DNA of 64,000 bases. Origin: Sodalis sp. dw_96. GTDB taxonomy: Bacteria > Pseudomonadota > Gammaproteobacteria > Enterobacterales > Enterobacteriaceae. The number at the start of each line of letters is the position of its first letter. Positions within the stretch are counted from its first letter, which is position 1. The stretch is from assembly GCF_018449575.1 (NCBI RefSeq), contig NZ_JAAVUT010000013.1:1-64000 (forward strand), given 5' to 3'. The notes beneath the pieces were generated by a model, which had not been told where the DNA came from, did no database searches, and saw only the letters and a list, made by a program, of their open reading frames with translations. Positions 15,783 to 26,000 of the stretch are shown here, one piece after another. The translations under genes were made by a program, and so were the position numbers.

Positions 15783-16082
15783 TTAGAGTTGGATAGCAAT
15801 CCTTTTCCCCGTTGGGAGCGTAACATCGATGCTTAGTTCTCCGCCCAACGCCACAACATATCGTTTTAATGTAGACAGGCGCGGATCGTTATCGGGTTGC
15901 TCCATTCGTGCAACGCTTGGCTGCTTAATACCCAACGCCGCAGCCATTTCGGTCTGTGAAAGGTTCATCTCTTCCCTGAGCTGGCTTAGAGCAATTTCTC
16001 GCCGCAGTACTTCGACCTTTCCAGCGACCCGGCTTTGTACTTCCGGACTTTCCTGGGCCAGTAATTCTTTATAGGTTGCCAT
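15783..16082 (-). CDS. XRE-family regulator, HigA-like orphan antitoxin
   Basis: The 99-residue protein has an N-terminal helix (MATYKELLAQESPEVQSRVA) and a Cro/C1 helix-turn-helix (SQLREEMNLSQTEMAAALGI, then KQPSVARMEQ). It ends in a short beta strand region (GGELSIDVTLPTG). This plan is that of HigA/RelB-type antitoxins whose toxin gene lies just upstream. Here the upstream side holds only its operators, so the partner is missing. The likely start is the ATG at 16082; a GTG at 16106 gives eight more residues. Two 17-bp repeats upstream are its probable binding sites. Confidence 0.75.
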   Translation of the reverse strand: MATYKELLAQESPEVQSRVAGKVEVLRREIALSQLREEMNLSQTEMAAALGIKQPSVARMEQPDNDPRLSTLKRYVVALGGELSIDVTLPTGKRIAIQL

Positions 16083-16118
16083 TGGTTGGTTGTGATGACG
16101 TCCCACATGTCATGCCTC

Positions 16119-16160
16119 ATAGCCTATTCACTATAAGTAGAATATAGCTTATTCGCTATA
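16119..16160 (-). promoter_or_regulatory. paired operators of the XRE gene
   Basis: ATAGCCTATTCACTATA (16119-16135) and ATAGCTTATTCGCTATA (16144-16160) differ at two positions. Each has ATAG/CTAT ends. They begin 25 bases apart and lie 37 bases before the XRE start, where an autoregulated promoter would be. Confidence 0.65.
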
Positions 16161-16317
16161 GTATCAATACGCGACCTCTTTTTATTTAGCGGCTAAGGAC
16201 TAGGAAGCCGCGCCAGACGAGGGCGGGCAAGGGCGCCAAAGGCAAGTAAAGCGATCCCTTGCGGGAACCTGGTTGGTGGTGCTACGCCCGGCCCTCCGCG
16301 TAAGGGCTGGCCGTGAG

Positions 16318-16440
16318 ATGAATAACAGGGAAAATATAGAATGCACACAACCGACGCGACCGAACGGCAAGGCGTTCTTCATGGCCGGTTTGCCGGGTAA
16401 TTACTGTGCGCCGGCGCAGCCTGATAGTGAATTGATGTGA
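16318..16440 (+). CDS. short ORF of phage-island type, uncertain
   Basis: A 40-codon frame starts MNNRENIECTQPTRP and contains NGKAFFMAGLPGNYCAPAQP, ending DSELM. Short proteins with NGK-FF-M motifs occur in P4-like satellite leaders (ash/icd group). The resemblance is weak and no clear ribosome site is present. The region 16161-16317 before it holds nothing recognisable. Confidence 0.3.
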   Translation: MNNRENIECTQPTRPNGKAFFMAGLPGNYCAPAQPDSELM

Positions 16441-16444
16441 TCAA

Positions 16445-17569
16445 TCATGATTCGTCAAAGAACCAATAGCCCTGATTCACCAGCCCGGTCAGCTCCGCCG
16501 CAAAAGCCGGGTTATGCAGCGCCTCTACCAGCTCATTTTTACCGATACGGGTATACTGGCATAGCGCGTCGGCGGCTTCGGGATTGACCGTTTTCAGTGG
16601 TTCGCCGTTGATGAAGAAACCGTCGCCGACCTGCAGAACCCTTAGCCCGCTCAGTCGTTTCAAGACTTGCCCCTCCATCAGCGCGCCGATAATCTCATCT
16701 TGTGTGTAAAGTGGCTCTGCGGGAGCGATATCCAGCTCGTGGCGCGGCGTTGTCGCGAAGCGGCCAAACCATTGTTTAAAATCCTCGGGCTGATTAATCA
16801 TATCGATCATCATACCGCGCAGGCGATTAAGCTCATGATCTTCAACCCGGCCGGGATGTTCGCGGCAGGTTAAATCAGGATCGCTGTAATGCTCGCCGCC
16901 GAGATCGTTTTCCAGCGCATAGTCGGCGAAACTGCTGATTAAATCCCGGCCGTTGGGTCCGCGGAAACCGACCGAGTAGTTAAGGGCGGTTTCGTGGGTG
17001 AAACCGTCGTGGGGGAAGCCCGGCGGAATATACAAAATATCCCCCGGCTCAAGGTCTTCATCAATGATGGGCGTGAACGGCTCAACGTGCAGCAGCGCCG
17101 GATGCGGGCAAAACTGCTTCAAGGGCAGTTTGTCGCCGACGCGCCATCGGCGCCGGCCCATTCCCTGGATGATAAAGACATCGTACTGATCGATATGCGG
17201 TCCGACGCCGCCGCCCGGTACGGAATAGGAGATCATCAGGTCGTCTAAACGCCAGTCCGGCAGCACCCTAAACGGACGTACAAGTTCGGCGGACGGGGCA
17301 TGCCAGTGGTTGACGGCCTGGGCCAGCAGCGACCAGCCGGTTTCGCCCAAATTATCAAAATGCTCAAACGGCCCGAAGCTGGCCTGCCACTTCCCATTGG
17401 CATGGCTGACCAGGCGGCTGTCCACTTCCGCTTCCATTGCCAAACCCGCCAGCTCGTCCGGCGTAATGGGATCGACAAAGTCCGGGAGAGCATTCTTTAA
17501 AATGACGGGTCGTTTTTGCCAGTATTTTTCTAAAAATTCGGGCCAGTTAAGGTTAAGTTGATAAGCCAT
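16445..17569 (-). CDS. roxA: 50S ribosomal protein L16 arginine hydroxylase RoxA
   Basis: RoxA (YcfD) is an Fe(II)- and 2-oxoglutarate-dependent oxygenase that hydroxylates an Arg of ribosomal protein L16. The 374-residue protein has the JmjC-type cupin with iron ligands His125, Asp127 (GVGPHIDQYDVF) and His187 (PPGFPHDGF). These are the same positions as in E. coli. The C-terminal winged helix ends NQGYWFFDES. The start is taken at MAYQLNLNW (17569), which matches the family. An upstream in-frame start adds only eight residues. It is a core gene that stands between island DNA and the chemoreceptor, so it anchors the chromosome here. Confidence 0.95.
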   Translation of the reverse strand: MAYQLNLNWPEFLEKYWQKRPVILKNALPDFVDPITPDELAGLAMEAEVDSRLVSHANGKWQASFGPFEHFDNLGETGWSLLAQAVNHWHAPSAELVRPFRVLPDWRLDDLMISYSVPGGGVGPHIDQYDVFIIQGMGRRRWRVGDKLPLKQFCPHPALLHVEPFTPIIDEDLEPGDILYIPPGFPHDGFTHETALNYSVGFRGPNGRDLISSFADYALENDLGGEHYSDPDLTCREHPGRVEDHELNRLRGMMIDMINQPEDFKQWFGRFATTPRHELDIAPAEPLYTQDEIIGALMEGQVLKRLSGLRVLQVGDGFFINGEPLKTVNPEAADALCQYTRIGKNELVEALHNPAFAAELTGLVNQGYWFFDES

Positions 17570-17716
17570 GCTGTTACACCAATGAGAAGACAAACGGCCC
17601 TGATTATATCGAGTCTCCCCTCGGCCGCCTTGTCATGGGTCAAGGCTGTGCATTCAGCCACGCAAAAATGAATACGGTCAGTCCGTTTCCGGGGGTAATA
17701 TTGTCCGGCAAAACCG

Positions 17717-17842
17717 TATACCCGTCATACTTCAAGCTGCAGGTGCGTTGGCTTGCCTCGCTCACCCCAATCACTTTATTGAGAAAGCTCGCGGGGATCG
17801 CTGCGTTGCCGCCTTCCAGCAAATCGAATCATCTAGGGTATA
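17717..17842. repeat. ERIC element
   Basis: The 126-bp unit is bounded by TATACCC and GGGTATA. Inside is the ERIC core CGCTCACCCCAATCACTTTA with the paired half AAAGCTCGCGGGGATCGCTG. Length and inverted-repeat plan are those of enterobacterial repetitive intergenic consensus sequences. It lies between roxA and the chemoreceptor. Confidence 0.85.
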
Positions 17843-17860
17843 GCGATATCCGGATCGCTA

Positions 17861-19516
17861 TCAAAATGTTTCCCAGTCAGCATTATCGTTTTGTTTCTCA
17901 GAAGGCGTATTGGCGGGACGAGGCGATACGTTAGCCATGTTTGGCTTGGCCTCCTCTGGCCTGCCTTCCGGTTCATGTAATTTGAACACATGAATAGTTT
18001 CAAGCAGCAGGCGTACCTGTTCCATCAGCGAGGCGCTGGCCGCTGAGGACTGTTCCACCAGCGAGGCATTCTGCTGCGTTACCCCGTCCATCTGCGAAAC
18101 CGCGAGGTTGACCTGATCGATACCGGTGGATTGCTCCTGTGATGCCGCCGAGATTTCCGCCACGGTGTCGGTGACGTGCTTCACTGACGAAACGATCTGA
18201 TGCATGGTTGCACCGGCGCGCTCCACCTGCCCGGCGCCGATGTTGACCTTGTCTGCGGAGTCTTCTATCAGCGATTTGATCTCCTTGGCCGCGGAGGCGG
18301 TGCGTTGTGCCAGGGTGCGTACTTCGCTTGCCACCACCGCGAAGCCTTTGCCTTGCTCTCCTGCGCGCGCAGCCTCCACCGCCGCATTCAGCGCCAGTAT
18401 ATTGGTCTGGAAAGCGATGCTGTCGATCACCGATATAATTTCGGAAATTTTGCTGGAACTGGAAGAGATCGCATTCATTGTCTGGACGACTTCTGATACG
18501 GCCTTGCTGCCGGACTCGGCCATTTGCGAAGCGTTGGTGGCGAGTTGGCTGGTCTGGCGCGCGTTGTCGGCGTTTTGCTTGACGTTGGAGGCGAGCTGTT
18601 CCATCGAGGCGGCGGTTTCTTCAAGTGAAGATGCCTGTGCTTCGGTGCGGGACGAGAGATCTGTGTTACCTGCCGCAATTTCTCTGGAGCCGATGTTTAT
18701 CTCTTCAACGCCAAAGCGGACTTGCGTGACCAGACGCATCAGATTTTGTTGCATCCCCCTGATGGCGAAAAGCAATCTACCGATTTCGTTTTTGCTTGAT
18801 ACCTGTATGTCGGCGGTTAAATCGCCTTCTGCCACCGCATCCAGTTGTTCGATGGCATAGTTCAGCGGCCGCAGAATGATGTTTCTTAAGATGGACAACA
18901 GGGTAATGGTTATCACCAAGGCAATAAGCAATAAGATTGCCATCGTCCACAGCAATTGGCGGTACTCGCTGTTTCTTATCTGCGTCAGCGTGTTTACCGT
19001 TTCACGGGTGTCTTTCTGATACTTCTCCAGCGATGTGGAAAACCGTCCTCCGGCTTTGTCGATATCCTGAATGTTGATATCGTAGTAGCCTTTCACGTCC
19101 CCCACCTGCAACAAATGCTCCGCTTTGTCGAGAAGCTGGCTCAAGGCATTCGCCGACTCCACCAGTTCAGTCTTGATAGCTTCGTCGCTGCTGAGCATGA
19201 CGGGAAGGTCCTTGAATAGCTGGATATTGGCCAGCATGCGCCCGTGGGTCGTCTCGATGTTTTTGTAAATCCAGGGTTCGGCTTTGCCCTCTTTCAATAA
19301 GCTGGCATAGACCAGGGCAAATCCCGCACGGGTACGTGCGGAATCTTTGTAGACATCATTAATCAGGATGACCCGGCTATCTGCCTTGTGAACGAACTCA
19401 GTGGTATCATTCGAGCGCGTGAGCGCAAATAAACCTGCACAGGAAATAGCCAAAATCATCAGCACAAAAATGGAAATTGCGCCGGTCAGAGCAAGTCGAA
19501 CTGAAATATTCTTCAT
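17861..19516 (-). CDS. methyl-accepting chemotaxis protein (Tsr/Tar type)
   Basis: The 551-residue inner-membrane receptor has TM1 at about 10-32 ([20 protein letters not shown]), a periplasmic four-helix ligand domain, TM2 at about 190-212, a HAMP linker and the cytoplasmic coiled coil. The signalling tip is [20 protein letters not shown], followed by [20 protein letters not shown]. It ends NADWETF, the tether for the CheR and CheB adaptation enzymes, so it is a full-length high-abundance type receptor. The ligand is not deducible. It is transcribed alone. Part of its 5' coding sequence recurs in a scrap at 13.7 kb. ORFs on the opposite strand are shadows. Confidence 0.95.
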   Translation of the reverse strand: MKNISVRLALTGAISIFVLMILAISCAGLFALTRSNDTTEFVHKADSRVILINDVYKDSARTRAGFALVYASLLKEGKAEPWIYKNIETTHGRMLANIQLFKDLPVMLSSDEAIKTELVESANALSQLLDKAEHLLQVGDVKGYYDINIQDIDKAGGRFSTSLEKYQKDTRETVNTLTQIRNSEYRQLLWTMAILLLIALVITITLLSILRNIILRPLNYAIEQLDAVAEGDLTADIQVSSKNEIGRLLFAIRGMQQNLMRLVTQVRFGVEEINIGSREIAAGNTDLSSRTEAQASSLEETAASMEQLASNVKQNADNARQTSQLATNASQMAESGSKAVSEVVQTMNAISSSSSKISEIISVIDSIAFQTNILALNAAVEAARAGEQGKGFAVVASEVRTLAQRTASAAKEIKSLIEDSADKVNIGAGQVERAGATMHQIVSSVKHVTDTVAEISAASQEQSTGIDQVNLAVSQMDGVTQQNASLVEQSSAASASLMEQVRLLLETIHVFKLHEPEGRPEEAKPNMANVSPRPANTPSEKQNDNADWETF

Positions 19517-19829
19517 TAATAATTAACTTCCATAGTTTAAACAGCAAATTTAGGAACTAGTGCAATTAATTTGTGTTAAGTCAACTCGACGTTCTGTACC
19601 CGCCGGATTCTTTCAGGGACTGGGTACTTTATTTATTCTTTAACGACAAAAAGCCGGAAAACTTTAATTTTCGAGGTTTTACCGCCGTCCTCATCGTTAG
19701 TCGATATCCAACTATATGGCGTTAAAACGCCGGGTACTGGTCGCTTGATTAATTAAGTAAATTGTTTTGGTGGAAAACAACTTCCAGTTGTCATTATTTT
19801 TGTCTGGCATCATTTCAAATGATGAGCGG
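19517..19829. other. chemoreceptor upstream interval
   Basis: No gene is seen. This is the promoter side of the chemoreceptor; I do not see a clear sigma-28 box. The right part merges into IS3-type sequence. Confidence 0.4.
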
Positions 19830-20038
19830 CTAAAATCCCGCGTGTTGCCTTGAGGGTTTTACCTCAGACCTAATAAACTTTTTAACGAGGGTGATCCATG
19901 AAAAAATCCACAGCTGTTAAAAATAAGCCGCGGAATAACTTCACGCCCGAGTTTCGCGAGCAAGCGTTGGCCTTGGCTGATATTGTCGGCGTAGCGCACG
20001 CTGTCCGGGAACTGAATTTTTATGAATCAGGACTTTAA
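19830..20038 (+). mobile_element. IS3-family orfA fragment
   Basis: From an ATG at 19898 the frame reads MKKSTAVKNKPRNNFTPEFR then EQALALADIVGVAHAVREL. That is the start of an IS3-type helix-turn-helix protein, and it ends after 46 codons. The preceding 70 bases are shared with 13716-13785. The rest of orfA, all of orfB and the right end are absent. The next 155 bases to 20194 contain no gene. Confidence 0.65.
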
Positions 20039-20194
20039 TAGCAATCATAGATGGCGGCACGTCAGTATTGCAAACGGAATGAGTGATAAGTAATCACGTT
20101 TCCTAATAGCCTCATGTCGGCGGTCATGACACTCATCGCACAGCCACGCTTTACAATCCGGTTGAAGGTCACAAAAGTTGCATAATTTTACCGC

Positions 20195-20599
20195 CTATTT
20201 CTTGTCCCGCTCGGCCACCAGCTCTATCCGGTTACCGTCCGGATCGGCAATCACGGCTTCGTAGTAACCGTCACCCGTTATACGTGCAGGGCTTAATAAT
20301 GTGCCGCTTTGTCGGGCATTGTCGGCCAGACGATCGACATCTGCTTTGGTTCCCACATCCACCGCAATATGCGCCCAGCCGACAAACTCCGAGTGTTCCG
20401 GCGCGGCAGACAGCTTAGGTAAGGTCATCAGTTCGATAGTAGGGCCTTGGGACAGCGTAATGAAGTGAGATTCAAACCCGGCGCGGTTTTTGCTGACATA
20501 GCGTTCATTACTGATCCCGCCAAAAATCTGTTGCCAGAACGAAACCTGAGCGTTGAGATTCCGGGTCCAGAGTGCGACGTGGGCAATGTTCATATTCAC
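20195..20599 (-). CDS. VOC-superfamily (glyoxalase/bleomycin-resistance type) protein
   Basis: The 134-residue protein has the paired beta-alpha-beta-beta-beta modules of the vicinal oxygen chelate fold. It opens NIAHVALWTRNLNAQVSFWQ, with a metal-ligand His in AHVAL. The second module is GWAHIAVDV, and DPDGNRIELVAER supplies the terminal Glu ligand. Such small proteins include lactoylglutathione lyases and antibiotic-binding proteins, and the substrate is unknown here. AAGGAGGT lies directly before the ATG at 20599. It is a single-gene unit downstream of the LysR gene on the same strand. Confidence 0.85.
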   Translation of the reverse strand: MNMNIAHVALWTRNLNAQVSFWQQIFGGISNERYVSKNRAGFESHFITLSQGPTIELMTLPKLSAAPEHSEFVGWAHIAVDVGTKADVDRLADNARQSGTLLSPARITGDGYYEAVIADPDGNRIELVAERDKK

Positions 20600-20712
20600 C
20601 TCCTTGAGGGGCTTGCGGCCTGTATTGGCGATTCTATCCGGTAATAACGTATACCGCCTAAAGCAAGGTTGAAAGCCCCGTTCCAGGGGCTGCCCAACTT
20701 ATTGGCGCTGAC

Positions 20713-21615
20713 TTAACCGAACGCTGCGACCAGCCGGTCAACCACCACCCTGATTCGCGGTGAGAGGTTACGTGATACCGGCCATAGCGCTGAAACCGGT
20801 GCATCATCTTCCGGCGTGCGTATAGGCACTGTCACAAGAGTTCCCTGGCGGATTTCCCGGCCAGCAAGCCAGGTCGACAGAAAGGCCACGCCCATGCCAC
20901 TGACGGCGGCGTCGCGAAGGGCTTCGCCGTGACTGACGATATGCCGTATGGTTGGCTCGATAAGCTTCGCGTTACCTTTTTCATCCACTGTTTTCCACGG
21001 CAGAACCCTCCCGTCTCTGGCAAAGCCCAGGCAATCATGGGAAGCCAGCTCATCGGAACTGCCCGGAATTCCGCGGCGGTTAAGGTATGAGGGCGAGGCG
21101 CAAATAACGGAGTGCTGGGTAGCTATTCTACGTGCGGAAAGACTGGCGTAATTTCCTGTATCGCCGAGCCGTATCGCAAGATCAATGTTTTCTTCTATGA
21201 GATCCACGCGACGGTCGGTAAAGGAAACATTCAAACTGAGTTCCGGATAGTCGAAGCTTAGGGCGGCGAGGACCGGCATGACACAGAGCCTTCCATAGGA
21301 GATAGGGAGACTGACGCGCAGTAAACCTGAAACCGCGTGTTTGCGGGAGGCCAAAAGGGATTCAGCTTCATTAAGTTCGTCCATTATCTTGAGGCAACTC
21401 TGATAGTACAAGCTGCCTTCTTCCGTCAGGCTTACGCTGCGAGTGGTACGGTTAAGCAGTCTGACACCCAGCCGTTGCTCAAGTCGGGCAACGCTTTTAC
21501 CTGTTGCGGATTTTGAGACTCCCATCCGAGCGGCGGCCAGGGTAAAGCTACCGGTTTCAACGGTGTGCACGAAAGCCGCCATGTTCAGCAGTTGTGAGTG
21601 AAGAACAAAGCTCAT
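20713..21615 (-). CDS. LysR-family transcriptional regulator
   Basis: The 300-residue protein has the LysR winged helix (MAAFVHTVETGSFTLAAARM, VSKSATGKSVARLEQRLGVR, LLNRTTRSVSLTEEG) and the two-lobed effector domain (LRVSLPISYGRLCVMPVLAA; AVSGMGVAFLSTWLA). This is the CrgA/AaeR-like subgroup. It is transcribed away from a quinone-oxidoreductase-like gene, with about 100 bases between. Regulation of that gene is the natural inference. The start at 21615 (MSFVLHSQLL) is chosen for its match to family length; an upstream ATG at 21666 adds 17 residues. Confidence 0.9.
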   Translation of the reverse strand: MSFVLHSQLLNMAAFVHTVETGSFTLAAARMGVSKSATGKSVARLEQRLGVRLLNRTTRSVSLTEEGSLYYQSCLKIMDELNEAESLLASRKHAVSGLLRVSLPISYGRLCVMPVLAALSFDYPELSLNVSFTDRRVDLIEENIDLAIRLGDTGNYASLSARRIATQHSVICASPSYLNRRGIPGSSDELASHDCLGFARDGRVLPWKTVDEKGNAKLIEPTIRHIVSHGEALRDAAVSGMGVAFLSTWLAGREIRQGTLVTVPIRTPEDDAPVSALWPVSRNLSPRIRVVVDRLVAAFG

Positions 21616-21718
21616 CCAATTGTATCCATTAAGGAGGAAATAATATTCCTTTATATCGCGATACAAGACTGGATATTGTCAATAAAATGATTTTTCCCAC
21701 ATTTCAGGAGAAATCACC

Positions 21719-22747
21719 ATGAATCATCTGATGAAGCGATGGCAGCTTATGTCTTTTGGCCTCGAAAACCTGCAATTGGCAGAGGTGCCGATACCTCAGC
21801 CGGCAAGCCACGAATTGCTGATCAAGGTTTCCGCCGTTTCTCTTAACTACCGGGATCTGCTGGTGATAGACGGAAAGCTATTGCCGGATCTTCCCCGGAT
21901 GCCCTTTACGCCTGCTTCGGATATGGCGGGTGAGGTGGTGGCAATCGGGCCCGGCGTGTCACGTTTTAATGTCGGAGACCGGGTTACTGGGAATTTCTGG
22001 ACACAGTGGCTGGAGGGTGATGCCCCCGCGGAAATGGCGCGACATGGGCAATCGATGGGAGGTCCGTTACCGGGGGTGTTGTCGGAGTACGTTGTTTTGC
22101 ATGAAGAGGTGGCGGTAGCGGCTCCGGTTTCACTGAGCGATGAAGAGGTCTCCACCCTCCCTGTTGCCGGACTGACCGCCTGGTTTGCCCTGGTGGAGAC
22201 GGGCAAAATCAGGAAAGGGGATCGGGTTTTGATTCAGGGCACCGGCGGTGTGGCGCTGGCGGGCCTTCAGTTGGCCCGGTCGATGGGTGCTGAAGTCGTC
22301 GTCACCTCACGCAGTGCCGACAAGCTCCGCCGAGCGAAGGCGTTGGGCGCATCAGCCCTGATCGATACCAGCGTAACGGCGGAATGGTCGCAGAAAACCC
22401 TTGAGCTGACGGATGGTCAAGGTTTTAACCATATCCTTGAGCTGATGGGCGGGGATAATATACGCCAGTCAGCCGCTGCGCTTGCGCCGGGAGGACGTAT
22501 CGCCCAGATTGGTTTTCTGAAAGGGGATGACATTATTCTTCCCGCCCTGCCCATCATGCTAAAAAGAGCCATAATTCAAGGGATTACCGTGGGGCACCGG
22601 CGCGCTTTTGAAGATCTGAATAGGGCAGTGGATCAGTACGGCATCAAACCCGTCATCGACAAGATATATGATTTCACTGATGCCAGGGAAGCATTTAAAC
22701 ATTTGGAAAGAGGACCGTTCGGAAAAGTTGTCATTCGTGTTGGCTGA
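21719..22747 (+). CDS. zinc-independent alcohol dehydrogenase / quinone-oxidoreductase family
   Basis: The 342-residue enzyme is of the MDR superfamily: an N-terminal GroES-like domain ([29 protein letters not shown]) and a Rossmann domain with [20 protein letters not shown] (about residues 173-192). The usual catalytic-zinc motif GHE is replaced by ASDMAGEV, so it probably acts as an NADPH-dependent quinone or enone reductase and not as a zinc alcohol dehydrogenase. TTTCAGGAGAAATC gives a good ribosome site. It is divergent from the LysR gene. Confidence 0.88.
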   Translation: MNHLMKRWQLMSFGLENLQLAEVPIPQPASHELLIKVSAVSLNYRDLLVIDGKLLPDLPRMPFTPASDMAGEVVAIGPGVSRFNVGDRVTGNFWTQWLEGDAPAEMARHGQSMGGPLPGVLSEYVVLHEEVAVAAPVSLSDEEVSTLPVAGLTAWFALVETGKIRKGDRVLIQGTGGVALAGLQLARSMGAEVVVTSRSADKLRRAKALGASALIDTSVTAEWSQKTLELTDGQGFNHILELMGGDNIRQSAAALAPGGRIAQIGFLKGDDIILPALPIMLKRAIIQGITVGHRRAFEDLNRAVDQYGIKPVIDKIYDFTDAREAFKHLERGPFGKVVIRVG

Positions 22748-23022
22748 TAGTGAATGCACTCTAAATAGATAGGGTCATATCTGGCATTTTATGCAGGGCG
22801 AAATTTATCATTTTAAATATTCAATCATGAATAATTTGTGCTGACATGACATCTTTATTTATTTTTTTTAAATTGAATTTTTTTGAAGTAAATTTGTTTT
22901 TTGATATATGTGATTTAAATCGCGGTGTCTTTTTGGTATTGAACTGTTTATTATGTTACGTCTGATTGTTAATGGAATTGACCTGATGGTTGCTATTTCG
23001 CTATCAAGACTGGGAGGGTAGG
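22748..23022 (+). promoter_or_regulatory. AT-rich leader of the first giant gene
   Basis: The 275 bases between the oxidoreductase and the giant gene are extremely AT-rich, with T tracts around 22855-22890 and several TATAAT-like boxes. This is the composition of H-NS-silenced horizontally acquired promoters. GGGAGG at 23014-23019 precedes the GTG start. No gene is seen. Confidence 0.4.
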
Positions 23023-26000
23023 GTGAATAATATCGGGGAATCCGTCAAGCCTGTGCCTAATTTTCATCATCATGAAAAAGAATATAATAGTAGGGTTAAT
23101 CATAATTTAATCTCTGTATACTCAACTGAAAATGAGTTACCAAAATTTAACGTATCATTGAGCGGGCCCGATCTTTATGCTATAGCATCTGCTTATAATG
23201 AAGAAAAAAGCCAATTCATCAATGATATATTTAAGGTAAAGACAAGACTTAAGTCGCCAAAGAAAACAATAGACAGATTTATTTATGGCCTGCTTCTTGT
23301 TTCGCCTTTTAATGACGGGCGGCAATATCGTGCAAGGGTGCTCAATACGGACAGCGCTTTTTCGGCAACCACCCCAACCCCAAATCAACCTAATGGAATC
23401 GATGTAAAATCGTCTTCCGATTCGTCTTCGGTTAGGGGACGTCCCGGCGCCTGGGCATCATTGCAAGTAAAAGGGAAAGAAAGGACAAAACGCGAGGCCG
23501 TTCCGGCCCCCCGGCATATACGGACCGATCCTCTCTACCGCATGTCCGTGTATTTAAACAAAAACGCGGCGGCCGGCATCAATCCAGGCACCATCAACCA
23601 TCAGCAGCTGGCCATCCGGATGCTCAATAGCATCGAACAGCAGCCGGACCTTCTGCCCGGTCTTGCCCGGTTAACCCTCTATGGTAGTCAGCTTTACGGT
23701 GAACGGCGGGGGGAGACTCTGAGTCCCTTACAGCAGAATGGACTGGTCGGACAGACGCTGTGCCAGCTGATTTATCATGAAGACAATATCGCCCTGCGCG
23801 TAGCGAAAATTTTTGTCGGCAATCGCCATATCACTCAGCAAGCCTTTGCGGCATTGGTGCAATCCTGGCCTTATTCAAGCGCCTATGAGCGGGATAAATG
23901 GCTATGGCAGGAACGTTATGAAGCGCCGGAAATCCCCGTGCTCTATCTGAAAAGCCTTTATAAGATCCAGGATGGGCCGGCATCGATAACGCAAAACCAG
24001 ACCGTCGCTTTTGACCTGGATAACCTATGGATAGGCAGCCTCACCTGGACATTAATGCACTTCGGCGCCCGGTCCATCACGCTGGACGATGCAGGCAAGC
24101 TTGAATTCACTTCGTTACAGGCACTGATGGAATTAGGTATCGGCCTGGTGGGCATGTTCAGGCAAGGCTTGTTATCCACCGGGGTGGAGCCGACGATGTA
24201 TCTGGGTTTGCTGCTGTATTACCTGCGCGTCCGGCCGGAGCTGAGTCTCGAGGAAGTCCTGGCGTCCGACACGCTGGAACCCGCATTTGACCTGTTCAAG
24301 GCCGAATTGGAAAGGCGACATCTTGTTGCCCAGGGGCTTTATGACGGCTTTATCTATTACCAGGTCAATTACCAAAGGCCGGTCTGGCGTTCACGTAAGG
24401 CGGCGGCGGAGGAATTGCTCAAACAGCATTGTGGAAGCGCCCAGGCTCCTATTATGAGCCTGAATAATATTAAGCTCAGAGCCCTCTCTCAGGAACTCAA
24501 CCCGGTCAGGCAACTATTGATGCAGCCTGACGGCGGCCAGCAATGTGTGGCATCCGGCGTACATATTCCTGCCCTGGACGGCTTTTATCGCCAGGAAGTG
24601 GACCGGTTTGCCGGAAAAATACTGGCACTTGATAGCGCGTTATTGTCGGTCGTTTTTATGCCCAGCGATATGTTGGATGACGACCTCCAGCCGGAGGATG
24701 AACAATTTTTGCAAAGGGCGGCGATTGAATGGGTTATCCCCAGGCTGTCCCAGCGTCGCACTATCCATGACATGTTTTATTCCAATATGCCGGTGCATTA
24801 TCTGGCTAAGCCCGATACGTCTTTTTTCCAAGCCGCATCGGCAGGCGAGCGCCGGCTGTTTGCCCTGCAAATAACGGGGCAGGGGTATCTACTGCGTAAG
24901 ATTCTCCTTGAGGATAAATATCTGAACGCGCTGCGGCCGTTTATGGCGGATTGGCCGATTTCGGCATTAACGCCTCAACATGAATTTACGCTGCTGCCGT
25001 CAGGCAACACTGTTATCAACAAGCAGACAAACGAAACCTTGTCCCTTTTTCTGGAGCGGTATACGGATTTCCATTATCAATCCTACCGGCAGAAAATCTA
25101 TGAGCTGGGGTATGAAGAAATGGAACCTTCCCTTGGCGACATTTTGCATAAGGCGGCGGGTTATATCATTCCCTTTTATGGCTGCGCCAGTGCCCTTAAA
25201 GCCGGGCGGCATACACCGGCATTCACTGAATGTCTGGTGGACGGCGCCCTGGTGGGGATTCCCCTGGTGTTTACAGGTATCAAGGCCGGCTCGGGCCTGT
25301 TCCGGGCGGCGTCAATCGGGGCCGGCCGGACCTTAAGCGGGCCGAGGTTCAGCGCCTCGGGGGAGGAAATTTTCAGGAACGTTGTGCCCGCCACGGTACA
25401 GATCGCCGGTGGTATAGCGGCCACACAATCCCAGCTAAGGCTCTTTATGGATGTTATGGGAAAAGAGGCCTTCAAGAGCCTCGACCCGGGGTTTGCCGCA
25501 TTGCGCTCATTGAGCATATTGACCAAGGGGCTCTATTTGGCGTTGCTTGGCAGGACGACACTGCGGCTGATAGCCTGGCAACGCAATCTGGCTAAAGTCT
25601 CCTCTGATATTCCCAAGTACGTGATGGCAAGCCATGTCCTGAATTATCAGATTTCCTATGACGCGGATGGATATATGCCGCTCACCGTGAAAGTGAAAGG
25701 GGTCGCTTACCCAGTTTTTAATCTACAAAACAGCAGCATAGTGGCGGTGGAAACCGGCGAGCGCTCCCTTGACGGACAACTGGTGTTTGCTCAGTTGGAT
25801 CTGCAATATCAGTACGGAATTTATAAAAAATATTATTGCCTGAGTATCGGCGACGCCCGATGCCAATTGAGCAGCTATACCTATCCGGATTTTAAGATTG
25901 AAATGGATGCAACATTTCCCCGGCCAGCCGACAGCCACTATTTCTGGGTTTTCAAAACGAGTTCACCTATCTTTCTGACGGTGGTGCATCCGCTCCATCT

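Noticed and set aside
17717-17842. A small RNA between roxA and the chemoreceptor
   Set aside because: Boundaries, length and core sequence are those of an ERIC repeat.
18200-18860. Long frames on the plus strand inside the chemoreceptor
   Set aside because: They are antisense shadows of a GC-rich gene with clear receptor motifs, lack ribosome sites and have no family features.
24545-24874. Alternative-frame proteins inside the giant genes
   Set aside because: They are off-frame readings of the long reading frame, which is uninterrupted for over 5 kb and conserved in the paralogue.
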